The notes below the pieces were generated by a model. That model saw nothing but the letters and a program-made list of their open reading frames with translations, made no database searches and was not told where the DNA came from. Positions 45,174 through 54,442 of a stretch of DNA of 64,000 bases are shown here, piece after piece (the first letter of the stretch is position 1; the number at the start of each line of letters is the position of its first letter). The stretch comes from Halanaerobacter jeridensis (lineage in GTDB: Bacteria; Bacillota; Halanaerobiia; Halobacteroidales; Halobacteroidaceae). Position numbers and translations under genes: made by a program. The stretch lies in NCBI RefSeq assembly GCF_016908315.1, contig NZ_JAFBDQ010000006.1, positions 151,707 through 215,706 on the forward strand. Reading direction: 5' to 3'.

Positions 45174-45270
45174 ATTAATTCCTCCCTTATTAACTGATAA
45201 TAATTATTGTTACTAATAGTCTAACATTTTTTTCTGGTCATTGCAAGGAGAAATTAATATTTTTAATTTA

Positions 45271-45813
45271 CTATTTTATTTTTTTATAATTTTGTAATAA
45301 ATATTGCAAACCAATAATTGTCTTAGCATCTTTAAATTGACCACTAGCTAATTTCTTTTCTATTTTTTCTATGGAGATTTCTTCTACTTCTACAAATTCA
45401 TGCTCATCCATTTGCTGTTCATACTCAGTTAAATCAGTTGCTAAATAAAGATGTAATTCTTCACTTGTAAAACCAGGACTAGTATAAAATTGAGATACTT
45501 TTTCAAGCGATGTAGCTCTATACCCAGTCTCTTCTTCAAGTTCTCGTTGCGCACAATTTGAAGGTTCTTCATCTTCTTCTAACATACCAGCTGGAAGTTC
45601 ATATAATACTTCTTCTGCAGCTTTTCTAAATTGCTTAATCAAAATTACTTGCCCTTGATGATAAGGAATAACTACTGCTCCTCCATTATGTTCTACTACT
45701 TCTCTAGTACTTATTTGACCATCTGGCAATTCAACTTCTTTCACTTTTAGATTTACTACCTGCCCTTGATAAATATCTTCAACCCCTAAAGTCTTCTCAG
45801 TTAAATTATTCAT
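45271..45813 (-). CDS. ADP-ribose pyrophosphatase (Nudix hydrolase, NudF-like)
   Basis: A 180-residue Nudix enzyme that splits ADP-ribose to AMP and ribose 5-phosphate. The Nudix box is complete: GMLEEDEEPSNCAQRELEEE followed by TGY. The preceding VVIPYHQGQVILIKQFRKA and the later YTSPGFTSEELHLYLA match the ADP-ribose branch. The ATG at 45811-45813 is preferred over GTG 45825, which overlaps the AAGGAG site. A macro-domain gene, whose product also handles ADP-ribose derivatives, lies 600 bases upstream, so the two may work on the same metabolite pool. Confidence 0.9.
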   Translation of the reverse strand: MNNLTEKTLGVEDIYQGQVVNLKVKEVELPDGQISTREVVEHNGGAVVIPYHQGQVILIKQFRKAAEEVLYELPAGMLEEDEEPSNCAQRELEEETGYRATSLEKVSQFYTSPGFTSEELHLYLATDLTEYEQQMDEHEFVEVEEISIEKIEKKLASGQFKDAKTIIGLQYLLQNYKKIK

Positions 45814-45835
45814 TAGATTTATCACTCCTTCAATT

Positions 45836-46374
45836 TTAAATTTCTACTCCTAAAGTAACTCGAATTAGATAGCCGATGATAAAACTAATCAAAGCTACTC
45901 CTATACTTAATACAGCCATTTCTGTAAAACGCTTCTTAAAAGAATAATCTTTAGCTACTGAGACATAATAATTAAAGAAAAAGATAATTAAGACAGCAAC
46001 AACTAAAGTACTACCTAAGGCTAACAAATAATTACTAGTAATTAAAAATGGAATTATTAAGGCTACTACTGTAAAAACATAGGCTAAACCAGTATATAAA
46101 GATGATGTTAAAGCAGTTTCCACTTTTCCCTCTGACTTTTCAGATAAATATTCAGATGCCGCCATTGAAAAAGAATAGGTTTTACTTGTTGATCCATTTT
46201 ATTAGTCCAAAAATTATAATGTTCTAATTCATCTTGACCAATTTCATATAAAATCTGACTATTCTTTTCATCAGAAACTATCTCAGCTAATTTAGAATAG
46301 ATATGATATTCAGTAATTTCATCTTTTTGTGATTCTTTTATTTTTTGTCTAATATTACTTGGTAATTTTGCCAT
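45836..46374 (-). pseudogene. Broken rubrerythrin-VIT1/CCC1 fusion gene (internal deletion, frameshift)
   Basis: The 5' part encodes a ferritin-like start (KESQKDEITEYHIYSKLAEI, then IGQDELEHYNFW), with a GGGAGGGG site before ATG 46372-46374. The 3' part, in another frame, encodes the end of a VIT1/CCC1 iron/manganese transporter (MAASEYLSEKSEGKVETAL, then two membrane helices). Intact members join a ~140-residue ferritin-like domain to a full VIT1 domain, about 290 residues in all. Here the middle is missing, and the two parts meet near 46160 with a frame change. It was probably an iron-handling membrane protein and is now non-functional. Confidence 0.85.
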
Positions 46375-46401
46375 ATTACCCCTCCCTTTAATCATAACTA
46401 A

Positions 46402-46929
46402 CTAGATATTTTTAATAATTTCTTGATATACTTGCAAATCATTATCAGTGTATATCACAAATCTAACTTTATCAATATTTTTTAGATCTTGTGCCTTATT
46501 CACTACACTCTTGACAGCAATCTTGGTAGCTTCCCGCAGTGGATAACCAAAAGCTCCTGTAGAAATAGCCGGAAATGCAATCGAAGCTATATTATTTTCT
46601 TCAGCTAATTCTAAAGCATTCTTATAGCAATTAGCTAATAACTTATCTTCTGGCTTATCTCGCCCATAAACGGGGCCTAAACAATGAACTACATAATCAT
46701 TAGGTAGATTATAACCCTTAGTAATCACTGCTTCTCCTGGTTCAATAGGTGCTAATGGGCGACACGCTTTTTCTAATTCTGGTCCTGCTTGACGATGAAT
46801 AGCTCCAGCAACCCCTCCACCGGTTTTTAATTGGGCATTAGCAGCATTAACTATAGCAGTCATATCAGACTGATTAGCTATATCTCCTTGTTTTATTTCC
46901 AAATTTACTCCCGCAATTTTCTCATTCAT
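46402..46929 (-). CDS. Macro domain protein (O-acetyl-ADP-ribose / ADP-ribosyl hydrolase type)
   Basis: A 175-residue macro domain. The ADP-ribose-binding signatures are intact: AIVNAANAQLKTGGGVAGAI (residues ~30-50) and IAFPAISTGAFGYPLREA. The enzyme class (MacroD/YmdB-like) removes acetyl from O-acetyl-ADP-ribose or ADP-ribose from proteins. The ribosome binding site is ATGGAGG. It lies upstream of the broken iron gene and the Nudix ADP-ribose pyrophosphatase, all in one direction, so an ADP-ribose recycling unit is plausible. A repeated 16-bp word (47038-47053) lies ~110 bases upstream. Confidence 0.92.
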   Translation of the reverse strand: MNEKIAGVNLEIKQGDIANQSDMTAIVNAANAQLKTGGGVAGAIHRQAGPELEKACRPLAPIEPGEAVITKGYNLPNDYVVHCLGPVYGRDKPEDKLLANCYKNALELAEENNIASIAFPAISTGAFGYPLREATKIAVKSVVNKAQDLKNIDKVRFVIYTDNDLQVYQEIIKNI

Positions 46930-47037
46930 TATAATACCTCCATTATTACTTTGATAAAAAATAAAATTCTAGCTTATATATCATTAATTACTTGTATATA
47001 ATTTAGTTCCTTTTTTTATTGTTTTTTTATTTTATAG

Positions 47038-47053
47038 TCATAAGTGACTAAGT
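47038..47053. repeat. 16-bp word also found at 25110-25125
   Basis: TCATAAGTGACTAAGT occurs identically at 25110-25125 and here, each time 56-124 bases upstream of a minus-strand start codon (a VWA gene and the macro-domain gene). It may be part of a promoter or operator. Confidence 0.4.
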
Positions 47054-47064
47054 AATAAATAAAC

Positions 47065-47091
47065 AAGTGGTCTAGTCATACTAAACCACTT
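47065..47091 (-). terminator. Probable terminator after the broken GH5 gene
   Basis: AAGTGGT pairs with ACCACTT, with inner TAGT/ACTA pairing, followed by T-rich sequence on the minus strand. Confidence 0.6.
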
Positions 47092-47141
47092 AAATAAAAT
47101 CTATCATTTTAATTTTCATTTCCTAACTTTTAATCTTCTCT

Positions 47142-47795
47142 TTAGCGCCAGGGAGCATAAGGTGCTGAACCATGTAAAATATCTTTTAGATATTTCCCTG
47201 ATTCTGAAAGACTACCTCCCGGGTTGAAAATACTTGCTCCTTCATTCTTATCATGAATTGACCAGTTACACCAAGAAATATTATTTTGGTCCATCCAATT
47301 TAACCATTCTTCTGTACCACCATAGTTAACTCCACCATCACCATTAGCATTGACTGTACCCCATTCTGTAGCAAATAGAGCTAAACCTTTACTCATTGCA
47401 TAATTACCTTTATCTCTGAGATATTGTCCATGAGTTCCAGCATAGAAATGTAGGGTATAAGCAATATTATGGGCATTGATTGGATTATTTGCTGCTTTAT
47501 CAACATCTTGTGACCAAGTTGGAGTTCCCACTACTATCAAATTATCAGAATGACTTCTAATAACAGGAATTACCTGCTCAGCGTATCCTTTTACTTCGCC
47601 CCATGGTACTTGCAATGGCTCGTTATTTACTCCATGATAGCTTAATTTAGCATCAGCAATTCCTTGGTCTGACTAATCTAGCACTATCCCTGACACACTA
47701 TATTTTCCTTGGCCCTGACCATCATCAGAACAACCTACTACAGAAAAAAGCAACAATAAAATTACCGACACAATCCATATTTTATTGTTCTTCAT
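47142..47795 (-). pseudogene. Broken GH5 endoglucanase-type lipoprotein (internal deletion plus in-frame TAG)
   Basis: The frame opens at ATG 47793-47795 with a lipoprotein signal (VILLLLFSVVGC lipobox) and the start of a CarboxypepD_reg-like domain (YSVSGIVLD). A TAG stop at 47673-47675 interrupts it. The same frame continues through SDQGIADAKLSYHGV straight into the second half of a GH5 cellulase: NNEP (acid/base Glu), WGEVKGYAEQVIPVIR, LFATEWGT (nucleophile Glu) and the C-terminus. The first half of the TIM barrel is missing. It is related in layout to the neighbouring GH16 lipoprotein. It is unlikely to be active. Confidence 0.85.
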
Positions 47796-47932
47796 AGTTG
47801 GCCCCCCGTATCTATAGATAATTATTTATTGCAATTCATCTAGCTAAAAGTAAAAATTGATGCCATCTAAAAATCATATTTACTATTTATTACTAACTTT
47901 TAGATGACATCTAGTTCACTCTTATTTATGAA

Positions 47933-50530
47933 CTAATTTTGTTTATACACTCGCACATAATCCACTTCCATTCTTTGAGGCCAAATATTAGGATCAACTC
48001 CTTCGACTCCACCCCAATCACCGCCTACTGCAATATTTAAAATTAAATAGAAACGTTGATCAAAAGGCCATTCTGCTGATCCACCATGCTTAGAGAATGA
48101 ATAATAAAGATTATCATCTACAAAGAAATCAATTCTATCTCTATACCAGTCGATAGCATAAGTATGGAAAGAACTTTCCCAACTTCCGCCATCAACATTA
48201 CCACTCTTTTGAGTTCCTTTCATATGATTATAAGCTGCTGTATGCACAGTACCATAAATTTTAGTCGGGTTATAGCCTACATGCTCCATAATATCAATTT
48301 CTCCACTGTCAGGCCATCCTCCATAAACCCAATCAGTTGGCAACATCCAAATTGCAGGCCAGGTTCCCCGTCCACTAGGCAACTTTGCTCTTACTTCAAT
48401 TCGTCCGTACTTCCAATCAGCTTTATTTTCCGTTACTAGACGAGCGGAAGAGTAATCTCTACCTCCATAATAATCTCTTCTGGCTTCGATAATTAATTTA
48501 CCATTTTCAACCCGAGCATTTTCCGAACGATTTTCTGTATAGTACTGTAATTCATTGTTACCCCATTTTCCAGCACCAACATCATAACCCCATTTACTAG
48601 AATCAGGTAGTCCATGATAATTAAACTCATCACTCCACACAAGTCTCCATTGTCCATTATTATCATTATGGTCATCATTGTTATCATCATGCTGACCATC
48701 AATTTTGCTAAATTTAATCCAGTTAATATTATATCCACCATCAGGAACACCAATCCCAAAACTCTGCTGTCCAGCTTCTAAATTAACAACATGAGATATG
48801 GTCTGCCAATTCTGCCATCCTCCTGTATGTGGTACATCTACCCTTCCTAATGATCTTCGGCCAGAATTTTGTTCTAAATTAATTACTCCGCCACCACCAT
48901 TACTTGCCACTCGATACTCTACTTTATATTGTCCTGAAGTTGCTAGATTAAGTCTATAAGATAACCAATCACCGTTATTTATCCAGCCTACATTTTGCCC
49001 TCCTTCACTACAATTTTCTGTTTCTATTCCAGACATATATTCATAATCTTCTGCTTCAATCTTAACTACTTGTGTAGTATTATTGTTTTCATCATTATAA
49101 TCATCATTAGAATCGTTATTACCATCATCAAAATTATCTTCATTATCAGAATTTAATTCTTCAATCTTCCACTGCTGATTTTCCCCACCAACATAGCTCC
49201 ATTGATGTACAGTTGTTCCATTATCTGTACTAACACCTGCTACATCAAGCACTTGACCGCTATGTTGAGCTATAATTTTGTAATATCCATTTCCAGTTTT
49301 CTCTAAACGCCATTGCTGATGATCGTATCCCTTATACTCCCACTGTTGAACATTTGTTCCTTCTGACATACGCCCATACTCTACATCAAGTACTTTATTA
49401 CTGTGTTTCGCTACAATCTTATAATATCCATTGCCTACATTTTCAAAGCGCCATTGTTGATTATCATATCCCTTATAATCCCATTGTTTTATATTAGCAC
49501 CATCATCTTTACTTCCACCTGAAACATCAAGTGCTCTACCACTGTGCTTAGCTATGATTTTGTAATATCTATCTCCTGTAAATGTAGTTACTGTTTCAGT
49601 TGTATCTTGATTATTATTATTTCCTCCAGAAACAACAATTGTTTTCTTAACATTACTTATTTTACGCCCCCAAATATCATAAGCAATTGCTGTAACTTCT
49701 ATACTATCGCCAACAGTTTGAAATTGATAATCAAAACTATAACTACCATTTGAAGGATAAGCAGTTCCAACATTATTACCATCAACTTTAAACACAATCT
49801 GATAAATACCACCAAACCATAAGTTTCGATTAGCAGTCGTACCTTCTAGTGTTAGCGTTTTTTCTGTATTAATTTTTGGAGGAAGATTAAGAGTTAGACT
49901 TTGATTAGCTACAGATGCAGAAAGGTAATTATTATTAACCCCACTTGAGGGAATAAATTTGCTGAGCTTAGTAGTTTCAACTATTATTTTATCATCTTTT
50001 TTAGTTATAGCTTCAACTTCTCTGACTAAACCATTAGGAGTGAGATTTGTTTCTTTAATCCCAATTATTTCTTTAGAAGTTAAACCTTTTAACTCTACTG
50101 GCATTTGCGTGAATATCAAACTATTGTCTGTTACTTTTAATAAATGATTTAAAGTAGAAGCTTGTTTAATAATTTTAATTTGAGATGAGTCATACTGGGT
50201 AATACCTTGGGTGAATTTGAGATTAGTAGTCGCACCCGTAACTTCTTTAACTTGAGATTTTAGATCTGAAGTTGCTTCTAAAGTAATTTTGGTCGGACCG
50301 TTTAAATTATTTATCTGCCATTTTCCTGCCTCATTCGTCTTTACCACACCTGATTGCTGTAAATTCTGATAATTCAATTTAGCACCAACAATCCTTTGTC
50401 CGCTTTGATCCTCTACTACTCCTGAAACATTGTACGCCTGTTGTCCTTCGGTAGACATTTCAGAACAACCCAACAATGATATACTCAACAATAAAATTAA
50501 AATGAGACTTAGCAACCTAAATTTTTTCAT
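47933..50530 (-). CDS. Modular lipoprotein: ricin-type lectin, CBM6 and GH16 beta-glucanase
   Basis: An 865-residue surface enzyme. A lipobox (LSISLLGC) anchors it outside the membrane. Then come a CarboxypepD_reg-like domain (YNVSGVVEDQSGQRIVGAKL) and a ricin-type trefoil with three repeats of 'YYKIIAKHSGRALDV...QQWRFE' (residues ~320-460). After an Asn/Asp linker there is a CBM6 (IEAEDYEYMSGIETENCSEG onward) and a second linker. The GH16 domain has the catalytic motif EIDIMEH (nucleophile and acid/base Glu). It should cut beta-1,3- or mixed-linkage glucans such as laminarin. The ribosome binding site is GGGGGGG. Confidence 0.93.
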   Translation of the reverse strand: MKKFRLLSLILILLLSISLLGCSEMSTEGQQAYNVSGVVEDQSGQRIVGAKLNYQNLQQSGVVKTNEAGKWQINNLNGPTKITLEATSDLKSQVKEVTGATTNLKFTQGITQYDSSQIKIIKQASTLNHLLKVTDNSLIFTQMPVELKGLTSKEIIGIKETNLTPNGLVREVEAITKKDDKIIVETTKLSKFIPSSGVNNNYLSASVANQSLTLNLPPKINTEKTLTLEGTTANRNLWFGGIYQIVFKVDGNNVGTAYPSNGSYSFDYQFQTVGDSIEVTAIAYDIWGRKISNVKKTIVVSGGNNNNQDTTETVTTFTGDRYYKIIAKHSGRALDVSGGSKDDGANIKQWDYKGYDNQQWRFENVGNGYYKIVAKHSNKVLDVEYGRMSEGTNVQQWEYKGYDHQQWRLEKTGNGYYKIIAQHSGQVLDVAGVSTDNGTTVHQWSYVGGENQQWKIEELNSDNEDNFDDGNNDSNDDYNDENNNTTQVVKIEAEDYEYMSGIETENCSEGGQNVGWINNGDWLSYRLNLATSGQYKVEYRVASNGGGGVINLEQNSGRRSLGRVDVPHTGGWQNWQTISHVVNLEAGQQSFGIGVPDGGYNINWIKFSKIDGQHDDNNDDHNDNNGQWRLVWSDEFNYHGLPDSSKWGYDVGAGKWGNNELQYYTENRSENARVENGKLIIEARRDYYGGRDYSSARLVTENKADWKYGRIEVRAKLPSGRGTWPAIWMLPTDWVYGGWPDSGEIDIMEHVGYNPTKIYGTVHTAAYNHMKGTQKSGNVDGGSWESSFHTYAIDWYRDRIDFFVDDNLYYSFSKHGGSAEWPFDQRFYLILNIAVGGDWGGVEGVDPNIWPQRMEVDYVRVYKQN

Positions 50531-50697
50531 ATCTACCCCCCCATTTTTTTATAATTTAATTCCCACCAGTTTTACTAAAACTTATTAACTCCTAATAGGG
50601 TTTTACAAATTTCACCAATAGTATTTTGATTTTAAACGTAATTATAATTTGTAACTATTCACATACTAATCATAAATGATTTAAGGAGCGATTAAAT

Positions 50698-51177
50698 TTG
50701 AATCTACAAAAATTATTGCAGGATCCATTAATCAGAGGTGGTCTGGCAGGGACAATTGCAGGTATTATCATGGAATTAATTAATTATCCTATTTATTATT
50801 TGAAATATTTAAAGATTAGACCAACTGACTTTTCATATATGGTAATTACTCATCACAAAGCTGATAGTTTTTTAGAAATCACTGCAGGTTTTATTAATCA
50901 TCTCTTTTTTGCCTCAGTTTCAGGGATTATTCTTTCTTATATTTTGCTCATTACTAATTATCGCTTTCCAATTATTAAGGGAATTACTTTAGGTCTGGGT
51001 ACCAATATTATTTTGCTTGTTTTGGGTTCATTCTTTAATATTAAATCTGTAATTAATATTTCACCAGTTAATATTTTATTACTAGATATTAGTGCTGCCT
51101 TAGCATTTGGTATAACTTTAGGATTATTAATGAAATATTTTCAGCAAAGTTTAGACTTAAATACTGAAAATAATTAA
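50698..51177 (+). CDS. Hypothetical membrane protein
   Basis: A 159-residue protein with four hydrophobic helices. It opens with LLQDPLIRGGLAGTIAGIIM and has a long polar loop, LKIRPTDFSYMVITHHKADS, then three more helices. It resembles small YqhR/DUF6789-like membrane proteins, without a firm match. The start is TTG at 50698 after AAGGAGC. It is a lone plus-strand gene between GH16 and the RecD2 gene. No function can be given. Confidence 0.6.
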   Translation: MNLQKLLQDPLIRGGLAGTIAGIIMELINYPIYYLKYLKIRPTDFSYMVITHHKADSFLEITAGFINHLFFASVSGIILSYILLITNYRFPIIKGITLGLGTNIILLVLGSFFNIKSVINISPVNILLLDISAALAFGITLGLLMKYFQQSLDLNTENN

Positions 51178-51477
51178 TAACCTAACTAAAAAATAAATAG
51201 TCAGAACCCTTCTTCCTTTCATGCTATAAAACCACCCTTTTTTAATAAAAATGTATTTATTGTAATATTATGTAAACAAGAGCAAAAAAATAAAACCCAC
51301 TTTCTTTTAGAAAGTGGGTTCACCATTAGCTCCCTACAATTCAGGTGGCCAATTAAAAATTGTAGTTCTTAGCTTTAGTAACTATTATTTTGTTTTATAA
51401 CAATATTTTACCAATTTAAATAGGAAGAGTCAAGTCTATAATGAATATTTTTCAATTAAATAAATAACCTGTTTTAT
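51178..51477. other. 300-base gap: terminator plus a second hairpin
   Basis: AACCCACTTTC/GAAAGTGGGTT (51294-51320) is a strong terminator for the minus-strand helicase gene, with a T-run on that strand. Just before it CTACAATT (51333-51340) pairs with AATTGTAG (51357-51364). The two hairpins side by side may be a small repeat or the end of an old mobile element. No ORF is present. Confidence 0.6.
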
Positions 51478-54051
51478 TTATCCTATTTGGGCTTGGATAT
51501 ATCCTTGTTTCTGAGGGCTAAACTGAATTTGATGTTCTTTAATCAAATCTAAAATAGTATCTCGAGTTTGGTTCACCTCTTTATTTAAAGCCATATGAAA
51601 TGCTTTAGCCTGACCAACCAAATAAACCCTATGCTTCCCTCTAGTTAATCCTGTATATAGCAAATTCCTATTCAGCATAATATAATGTGAAGTTGATAAC
51701 ACATAAACCACTATTGGATATTCAGAACCCTGCATCTTATGAGCCGAACAACAATAAGCTAAAGTAGTATACTTAATAAACTCATCCCGAGGATAATTTA
51801 TAATTCTACTTTCTAAACCATTATCTAATTTACAAACTACTACTTCTTCTTTTCCCGAACTTCCTTCTCGCTCTAAAGCATCATCCTCTTTAGCCTGTTC
51901 TTCAGTCCGCAGCACTCTTAACGTATCACCATTTACAATATCTAATTCCTTTAAGTTAACCGTCTGCATTACTTTATCATCTTTTTTTATCTTTTTATAT
52001 TTAGTATCGATTAATGTTTTCTGTTCATTAAATTTTTCTTGAATCATTTCATTAATAGCATTAATCCCTACAATCCCATTATATTGGGGACTAATTATTT
52101 GTAAATCACTAAAATCTGACTCTTTTTCTTCTAATTCATGTTTGATTAAACGCTTAATAAAATCTAATATTTCTTCGTTATCTTTTTTTACTGATTTAAT
52201 ATCTGGATAATTAATCTTACCTGGATTAGTTCCTTCAGCTATTTTATTACAGACTGAAGCAATATGACTATCACTATCTTGACGCTTAATTTCATCTAAT
52301 TCAACAAACAAACCAGCAACTTGCTTATTAATAATTAAATTAATTATATCTCTAAAAATATTCCCCGGCTGTACAGGTGGTATTTGAGCTACATCACCAA
52401 TTAAAACAAGAGTATGCTGAGGATTTAATCTTTTGAATAACATTTGAGCTACAGCAGTTGATAACATTCCCGCTTCATCAACCATTATTACATCATAGTT
52501 ACTGAATTCAAGATTATAACAGGCACTATGAATAGTATGGGCTTGTTTATCAGTCACCTCAATAATTCTTTTAGCAGCTTTCCCTGTTGGAGCTAAATTA
52601 AGCACTTTATCTCCATTTTCACTAAACATCTGAATAATTCCTTTAGAGACAGTGGATTTTCCCGTCCCTGCTTTACCAGTTAAAACAACTAATTCCTCTT
52701 CTAAACATTGCTCTAATATTTCCCGCTGCTGCCTAGCATACTGAAACCCTTGTTCTTGTTCCTGTTCTTGAATTAAGTGCTCAATTTGTTCTTTTTCTAA
52801 ATTAGATAAAGTAGAACTAGAATTGATTGTCTTCAATTTATGATAAATATCAATTTCTTGTTGAAAACTCTTTGTAGTAGCTACACATAATTCTTCACGC
52901 TGGGCCAACAAACTAAAATCTCGCTGCTCAGTTTCATCTAAAGGCTCCAAATCCTCTTCCGTAAATAACACAAAGTCTTTGCTAAATTTCTTAGTTACTA
53001 TCTCATCTTCTTCCTGTACAGTATAAGTAATCTCCTCAAATTCATAGTAAGCCTTTAAAACCTGATTAAAAGCATTACTTAAATCTAACTTTTCTTCTAT
53101 TGTCTCTACTAATTCCTCTAATTTAAAATAAGTATGTCCACCAGCTCCCGAAGATAAATAATAGGATAAAAAACTATTAATCCGATAATTACTATCCTTT
53201 TCTAACCCAATTTCTTGAGCAATTTCATCTGCCTTTTTAAATCCAATGCCCCTTAACTCAGTAATTAAATAAGGATTCTGCTGTAATAAATTTATCAGTT
53301 CTTTACCATACTTCTCATATAGTTTAAAAATCATATTTTCAGTAATATCATACTCTACTGCAAACTTAATCACTTCTTTAATCTTCATTTTTTCTTTAAA
53401 AGACTCAATAATAGTCGCTGCTCTTTTAGTACCAATCCCAGAAATTTTCTGCAGTCGCTGTGGTTCTTCGCGCAGTACATCCAAAGTATCTAAACCAAAT
53501 CTATCTACAATCTTATTAGCAAAATGTTCTCCGATCCCTTTGAAAAATTTAGAACTAAGAAAATGAATCAAAGCCTGCTTATCTGAAAAAGGTAACTCTT
53601 TACTTTGCACTACATTAAAATTCAATCCATAATCATTCTTTTCAAAATAACCTTTTAATTCTAGTTGAGTTCCAATAAAGACTGGTGAGCTAGAAACACA
53701 AGTAAAATCCTTTTCATAATCCTCGGTATCAATCTTAAACACATTAAACCCATCATCCTTATAAACAATACTACTCACTTCACCCTCAATAATTTCTAGT
53801 TCTTCTTCTGCTGCTCCTTGTTCCTCAATTTCAAGATTATTATTATTAACCCTAATTTCATGGTTTTTATATTTATCATTCCACTGCTTTTGTCCAGTAG
53901 TCTTAACCACATTGCCTGCTTCTATTTTATTAGCTAGCTCTCCGCTTATATTTCCTTTTAAGGTTAATTGTTCATGATTTTCTCTGACAATTGAAAATAT
54001 ATAAAAATCATTCTTCTCATAATAAATTTTATTAATTCGTCCTTCAATCAT
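51478..54051 (-). CDS. recD2: RecD2/YrrC-type ATP-dependent DNA helicase
   Basis: An SF1B 5'-to-3' helicase of 857 residues, slightly longer than Bacillus RecD2. The N-terminal OB-like domains are followed by tandem helix-hairpin-helix (KFFKGIGEHFANKIV; LQKISGIGTKRAATI; ITELRGIGFKKADEI). The helicase core has Walker A (VLTGKAGTGKSTVS), Walker B (DVIMVDEAGMLS), motif III (VLIGDVAQIPPVQPGN) and motif VI (LYTGLTRGKHRVYLVG). It is a DNA repair or replication helicase not tied to RecBC. An insertion around residues 345-400 (acidic, EEDEIVTKKF) looks lineage-specific. The ribosome binding site is AGGGGG. Confidence 0.93.
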   Translation of the reverse strand: MIEGRINKIYYEKNDFYIFSIVRENHEQLTLKGNISGELANKIEAGNVVKTTGQKQWNDKYKNHEIRVNNNNLEIEEQGAAEEELEIIEGEVSSIVYKDDGFNVFKIDTEDYEKDFTCVSSSPVFIGTQLELKGYFEKNDYGLNFNVVQSKELPFSDKQALIHFLSSKFFKGIGEHFANKIVDRFGLDTLDVLREEPQRLQKISGIGTKRAATIIESFKEKMKIKEVIKFAVEYDITENMIFKLYEKYGKELINLLQQNPYLITELRGIGFKKADEIAQEIGLEKDSNYRINSFLSYYLSSGAGGHTYFKLEELVETIEEKLDLSNAFNQVLKAYYEFEEITYTVQEEDEIVTKKFSKDFVLFTEEDLEPLDETEQRDFSLLAQREELCVATTKSFQQEIDIYHKLKTINSSSTLSNLEKEQIEHLIQEQEQEQGFQYARQQREILEQCLEEELVVLTGKAGTGKSTVSKGIIQMFSENGDKVLNLAPTGKAAKRIIEVTDKQAHTIHSACYNLEFSNYDVIMVDEAGMLSTAVAQMLFKRLNPQHTLVLIGDVAQIPPVQPGNIFRDIINLIINKQVAGLFVELDEIKRQDSDSHIASVCNKIAEGTNPGKINYPDIKSVKKDNEEILDFIKRLIKHELEEKESDFSDLQIISPQYNGIVGINAINEMIQEKFNEQKTLIDTKYKKIKKDDKVMQTVNLKELDIVNGDTLRVLRTEEQAKEDDALEREGSSGKEEVVVCKLDNGLESRIINYPRDEFIKYTTLAYCCSAHKMQGSEYPIVVYVLSTSHYIMLNRNLLYTGLTRGKHRVYLVGQAKAFHMALNKEVNQTRDTILDLIKEHQIQFSPQKQGYIQAQIG

Positions 54052-54214
54052 AGATGAACCCCCTAACTATGTAAATCATACTATAACTATATAATATTCC
54101 CTTCATTAAATCAAAAAATTCATCTATCATTATTAATTTTTACCTGAACTACAATTATAATTTTACAATTTTTCTTTTACAATTGGATAAAATAAAATCA
54201 AGGGAGGAATTTAA

Positions 54215-54406
54215 ATGCCATTTGATAAACTAGGTTATCCATTAAACAATAACGAACTAGAAGATTTACTATCCGACAGAGATTCTCTCTTCAATGCTGA
54301 TGAAATATCAGTCGGAACAAATGATATTATAGACCGCAGATCCTACATCCCAGGCGATAAAGAAATCATTAATGAAGTTGCTGATAAACTGGGATTATCT
54401 GATTAA
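54215..54406 (+). CDS. Small acidic hypothetical protein
   Basis: A 63-residue acidic protein with a strong AGGGAGG ribosome binding site and its own terminator. It reads MPFDKLGYPLNNNELEDLLS and ends GDKEIINEVADKLGLSD; no Cys or membrane segment. I do not know a family. The good signals and intact frame suggest it is real. It is convergent with recQ and divergent from the RecD2 gene, so no operon link helps. Confidence 0.55.
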   Translation: MPFDKLGYPLNNNELEDLLSDRDSLFNADEISVGTNDIIDRRSYIPGDKEIINEVADKLGLSD

Positions 54407-54413
54407 AATGATA

Positions 54414-54442
54414 TGAGGCTAAGTAATAATTACTTAGCCTCA
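54414..54442. terminator. Bidirectional terminator
   Basis: TGAGGCTAAGTAAT pairs perfectly with ATTACTTAGCCTCA between convergent genes; it overlaps the last codons of recQ. Confidence 0.8.

Noticed and set aside
48493..48759. Met/Ile-rich 88-codon ORF on the minus strand
   Set aside because: It is an out-of-frame shadow within the GH16 gene, arising from its Asn/Asp-rich linker.
49140..49610. Tandem similar segments that could suggest a DNA repeat
   Set aside because: They are the three protein repeats of the ricin-type lectin domain and are explained by coding.
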